Assembly (NCBI RefSeq): GCF_025336485.1 | Contig: NZ_JAODAB010000011.1 | Coordinates: 1 to 64,000, forward strand | Direction: 5' to 3' | DNA from: Pseudomonas citri | Lineage (GTDB): Bacteria; Pseudomonadota; Gammaproteobacteria; Pseudomonadales; Pseudomonadaceae | Length of the DNA: 64,000 bases | Part shown: piece after piece, positions 63,176 through 64,000 of the stretch | Numbering within the stretch: the stretch's first letter is position 1 | How the letters are laid out: each line of letters starts with the position of its first letter | The notes under the pieces: generated by a model | What the model was told of the DNA's origin: nothing | The model's input: the letters and a program-made list of their open reading frames with translations, nothing else | The model's database searches: none | Made by a program: the position numbers and the translations under genes

Positions 63176-63586
63176 ACATTTGCCCGCTGCCCTCGGTGGC
63201 GGACGGGCTTGATTCCACCAAGAGCTGGAAGAAATGAATAGCCTTCGCTGCCTGTTCATGGTCTTCGACCTGTCTCACCCGACCGATCGGTCTCTTTCAC
63301 AGCGCGACCTCCCGGGTCGTGTTGGCGTATCTGTTGCCACGTCAGATCCGATACCTCTATGACGATCACGCGATCCTGTGCGGGTTATTGCACCTTGGAT
63401 TGGAGGCGTCGATCAATCGACCCATGACCGTCGTCAGGCGCATTACCGATTTGGGATAGCGCAGCGTTCGCAGGCAGGCATAGGATCGAATCCAGCGTGC
63501 GACAAGAACAACAAGCTATTCGGTGACAGTGAGCGGTTGATTGCACCGATCCCACAGCGACTGCCTCATACAATAAGGTCAAGAAC
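63176..63586. other. Intergenic region without a gene between araC-type regulator and permease
   Basis: No credible coding sequence is present; short frames lack ribosome-binding sites and family features. GCCCG (63182) and CGGGC (63204) may form a weak terminator-like hairpin after the regulator. A perfect 12-bp palindrome, GACCGATCGGTC, lies at 63281-63292. No convincing promoter was found by eye. Confidence 0.6.
63281..63292. promoter_or_regulatory. Perfect 12-bp palindrome, possible operator
   Basis: GACCGATCGGTC is fully self-complementary and resembles sites bound by TetR-type repressors. It is about 300 bp before the permease start. No TetR gene is in the window. Confidence 0.3.
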
Positions 63587-64000
63587 ATGAGCGTACCGAT
63601 CCAGATCAACAGCTCGACGGAGTTGAAGCGTGGCGCCTTGGGTGTCGGCTTTATCATTTTCTTCGTGGTTTCGGCGGCGAGCCCGCTAAGTGTCATTGCG
63701 GGTGGCTTCCCTATTGGCATCATGCTGGGGAATGGCGCGGGCACACCGGCGTTGCTACTGCTGGCGTTGCTGGTACTGCTGGCGTTCTCAGTGGGCTACA
63801 CCACCATGTCCCGGCACGTCACCAATGCCGGTGGTTTCTATGCCTTCACCTCCCGGGGCCTGGGTGGCCTGGCTGGCGGCGCGGCGGGCGTGTTGGCGAT
63901 GTTTGCCTACAACATCCTTCAGATCGGCCTCTATGGCATGTTTGGCGGCGTGGTCAGTGGCACCATGGCCGCCGTCTTCGGCTTGGAGTTGCCCTGGTGG
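63587..64000 (+). CDS. APC-family amino-acid/polyamine permease, 5' part
   Basis: The ATG at 63587 has AAGG about nine bases upstream. The 138 visible residues begin MSVPIQINSSTELKRGALGV and include the family's first-helix glycine-rich unwound segment (FIIFFVVSAASPLSVIAGG), a second span (LLLALLVLLAFSVGYTTM) and the conserved NAGGFYAFTSRGLGG loop. The gene runs off the right edge. It presumably imports the substrate for the neighbouring aminotransferase and dehydrogenase. Confidence 0.88.
   Translation, partial: MSVPIQINSSTELKRGALGVGFIIFFVVSAASPLSVIAGGFPIGIMLGNGAGTPALLLLALLVLLAFSVGYTTMSRHVTNAGGFYAFTSRGLGGLAGGAAGVLAMFAYNILQIGLYGMFGGVVSGTMAAVFGLELPWW

Noticed and set aside
1..64000. CRISPR arrays, insertion sequences, prophage or integrase genes
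   Set aside because: None could be supported; the only long repeats are the Ser adenylation domains and short REP-type palindromes.

Overview
The window looks like chromosomal DNA of a fluorescent Pseudomonas, probably the P. fluorescens/P. corrugata group. It is GC-rich with strongly biased codon use and Pseudomonas REP-type palindromes, and it carries gene families typical of the genus (PvdE-like exporter, PvdH-like aminotransferase, FhuF reductase). No tRNA, rRNA, CRISPR array, transposase or integrase was seen. The centrepiece is a roughly 49 kb lipopeptide-siderophore locus (about 9.2-58.4 kb) set between two blocks of amino-acid/amine catabolism genes.

Left flank (1-9034): a truncated succinate-semialdehyde dehydrogenase and a ThDP-dependent acetolactate-synthase-like enzyme on the minus strand. 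Diverging from them is a plus-strand series: FAD amino-acid oxidase, cupin, RidA, pyrroline-5-carboxylate-reductase-like protein, and a complete betaine/OpuA-type ABC importer. The enzymes suggest uptake and oxidation of a quaternary or cyclic amine through imine intermediates. A 31-bp element occurs upstream of both plus-strand gene groups.

Siderophore locus, minus strand (transcribed from about 50.3 kb down to 11.8 kb): SyrP/TauD-type hydroxylase B; FAAL-ACP-C; hydroxylase A; I-A(His)-T; C-A(Dab)-T-C-A(X)-T-C-A(Ser)-T-C-A(Ser)-T-E; C-A(Asp)-T-E*-C-A(Dab)-T-C-hydroxylase; I-A(Asp)-T-TE; PvdE-like exporter. Here I is a condensation-like domain without the HHxxxDG motif and E* is a degenerate epimerase. 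Reading adenylation pockets by eye gives acyl-His-Dab-X-Ser-Ser-Asp-Dab-Asp, an acylated octapeptide with three residues positioned for beta-hydroxylation. This matches what I recall of the corrugatin/ornicorrugatin/histicorrugatin family. Plus strand from about 50.4 kb: TonB-dependent receptor, Dab aminotransferase (precursor supply), RND adaptor and RND pump. At the far left of the locus are an SbmA/YddA-like ABC protein and a divergent FhuF-type ferric-siderophore reductase. Fur-box-like sequences lie on the main biosynthetic promoter and in front of fhuF; no dedicated sigma factor or regulator gene is present in the window.

Right flank (58.45-64 kb): cytochrome b561, then an aldehyde dehydrogenase and class III aminotransferase (minus), a divergent AraC-family regulator, and a truncated APC amino-acid permease, forming a second amine/amino-acid catabolic cluster.
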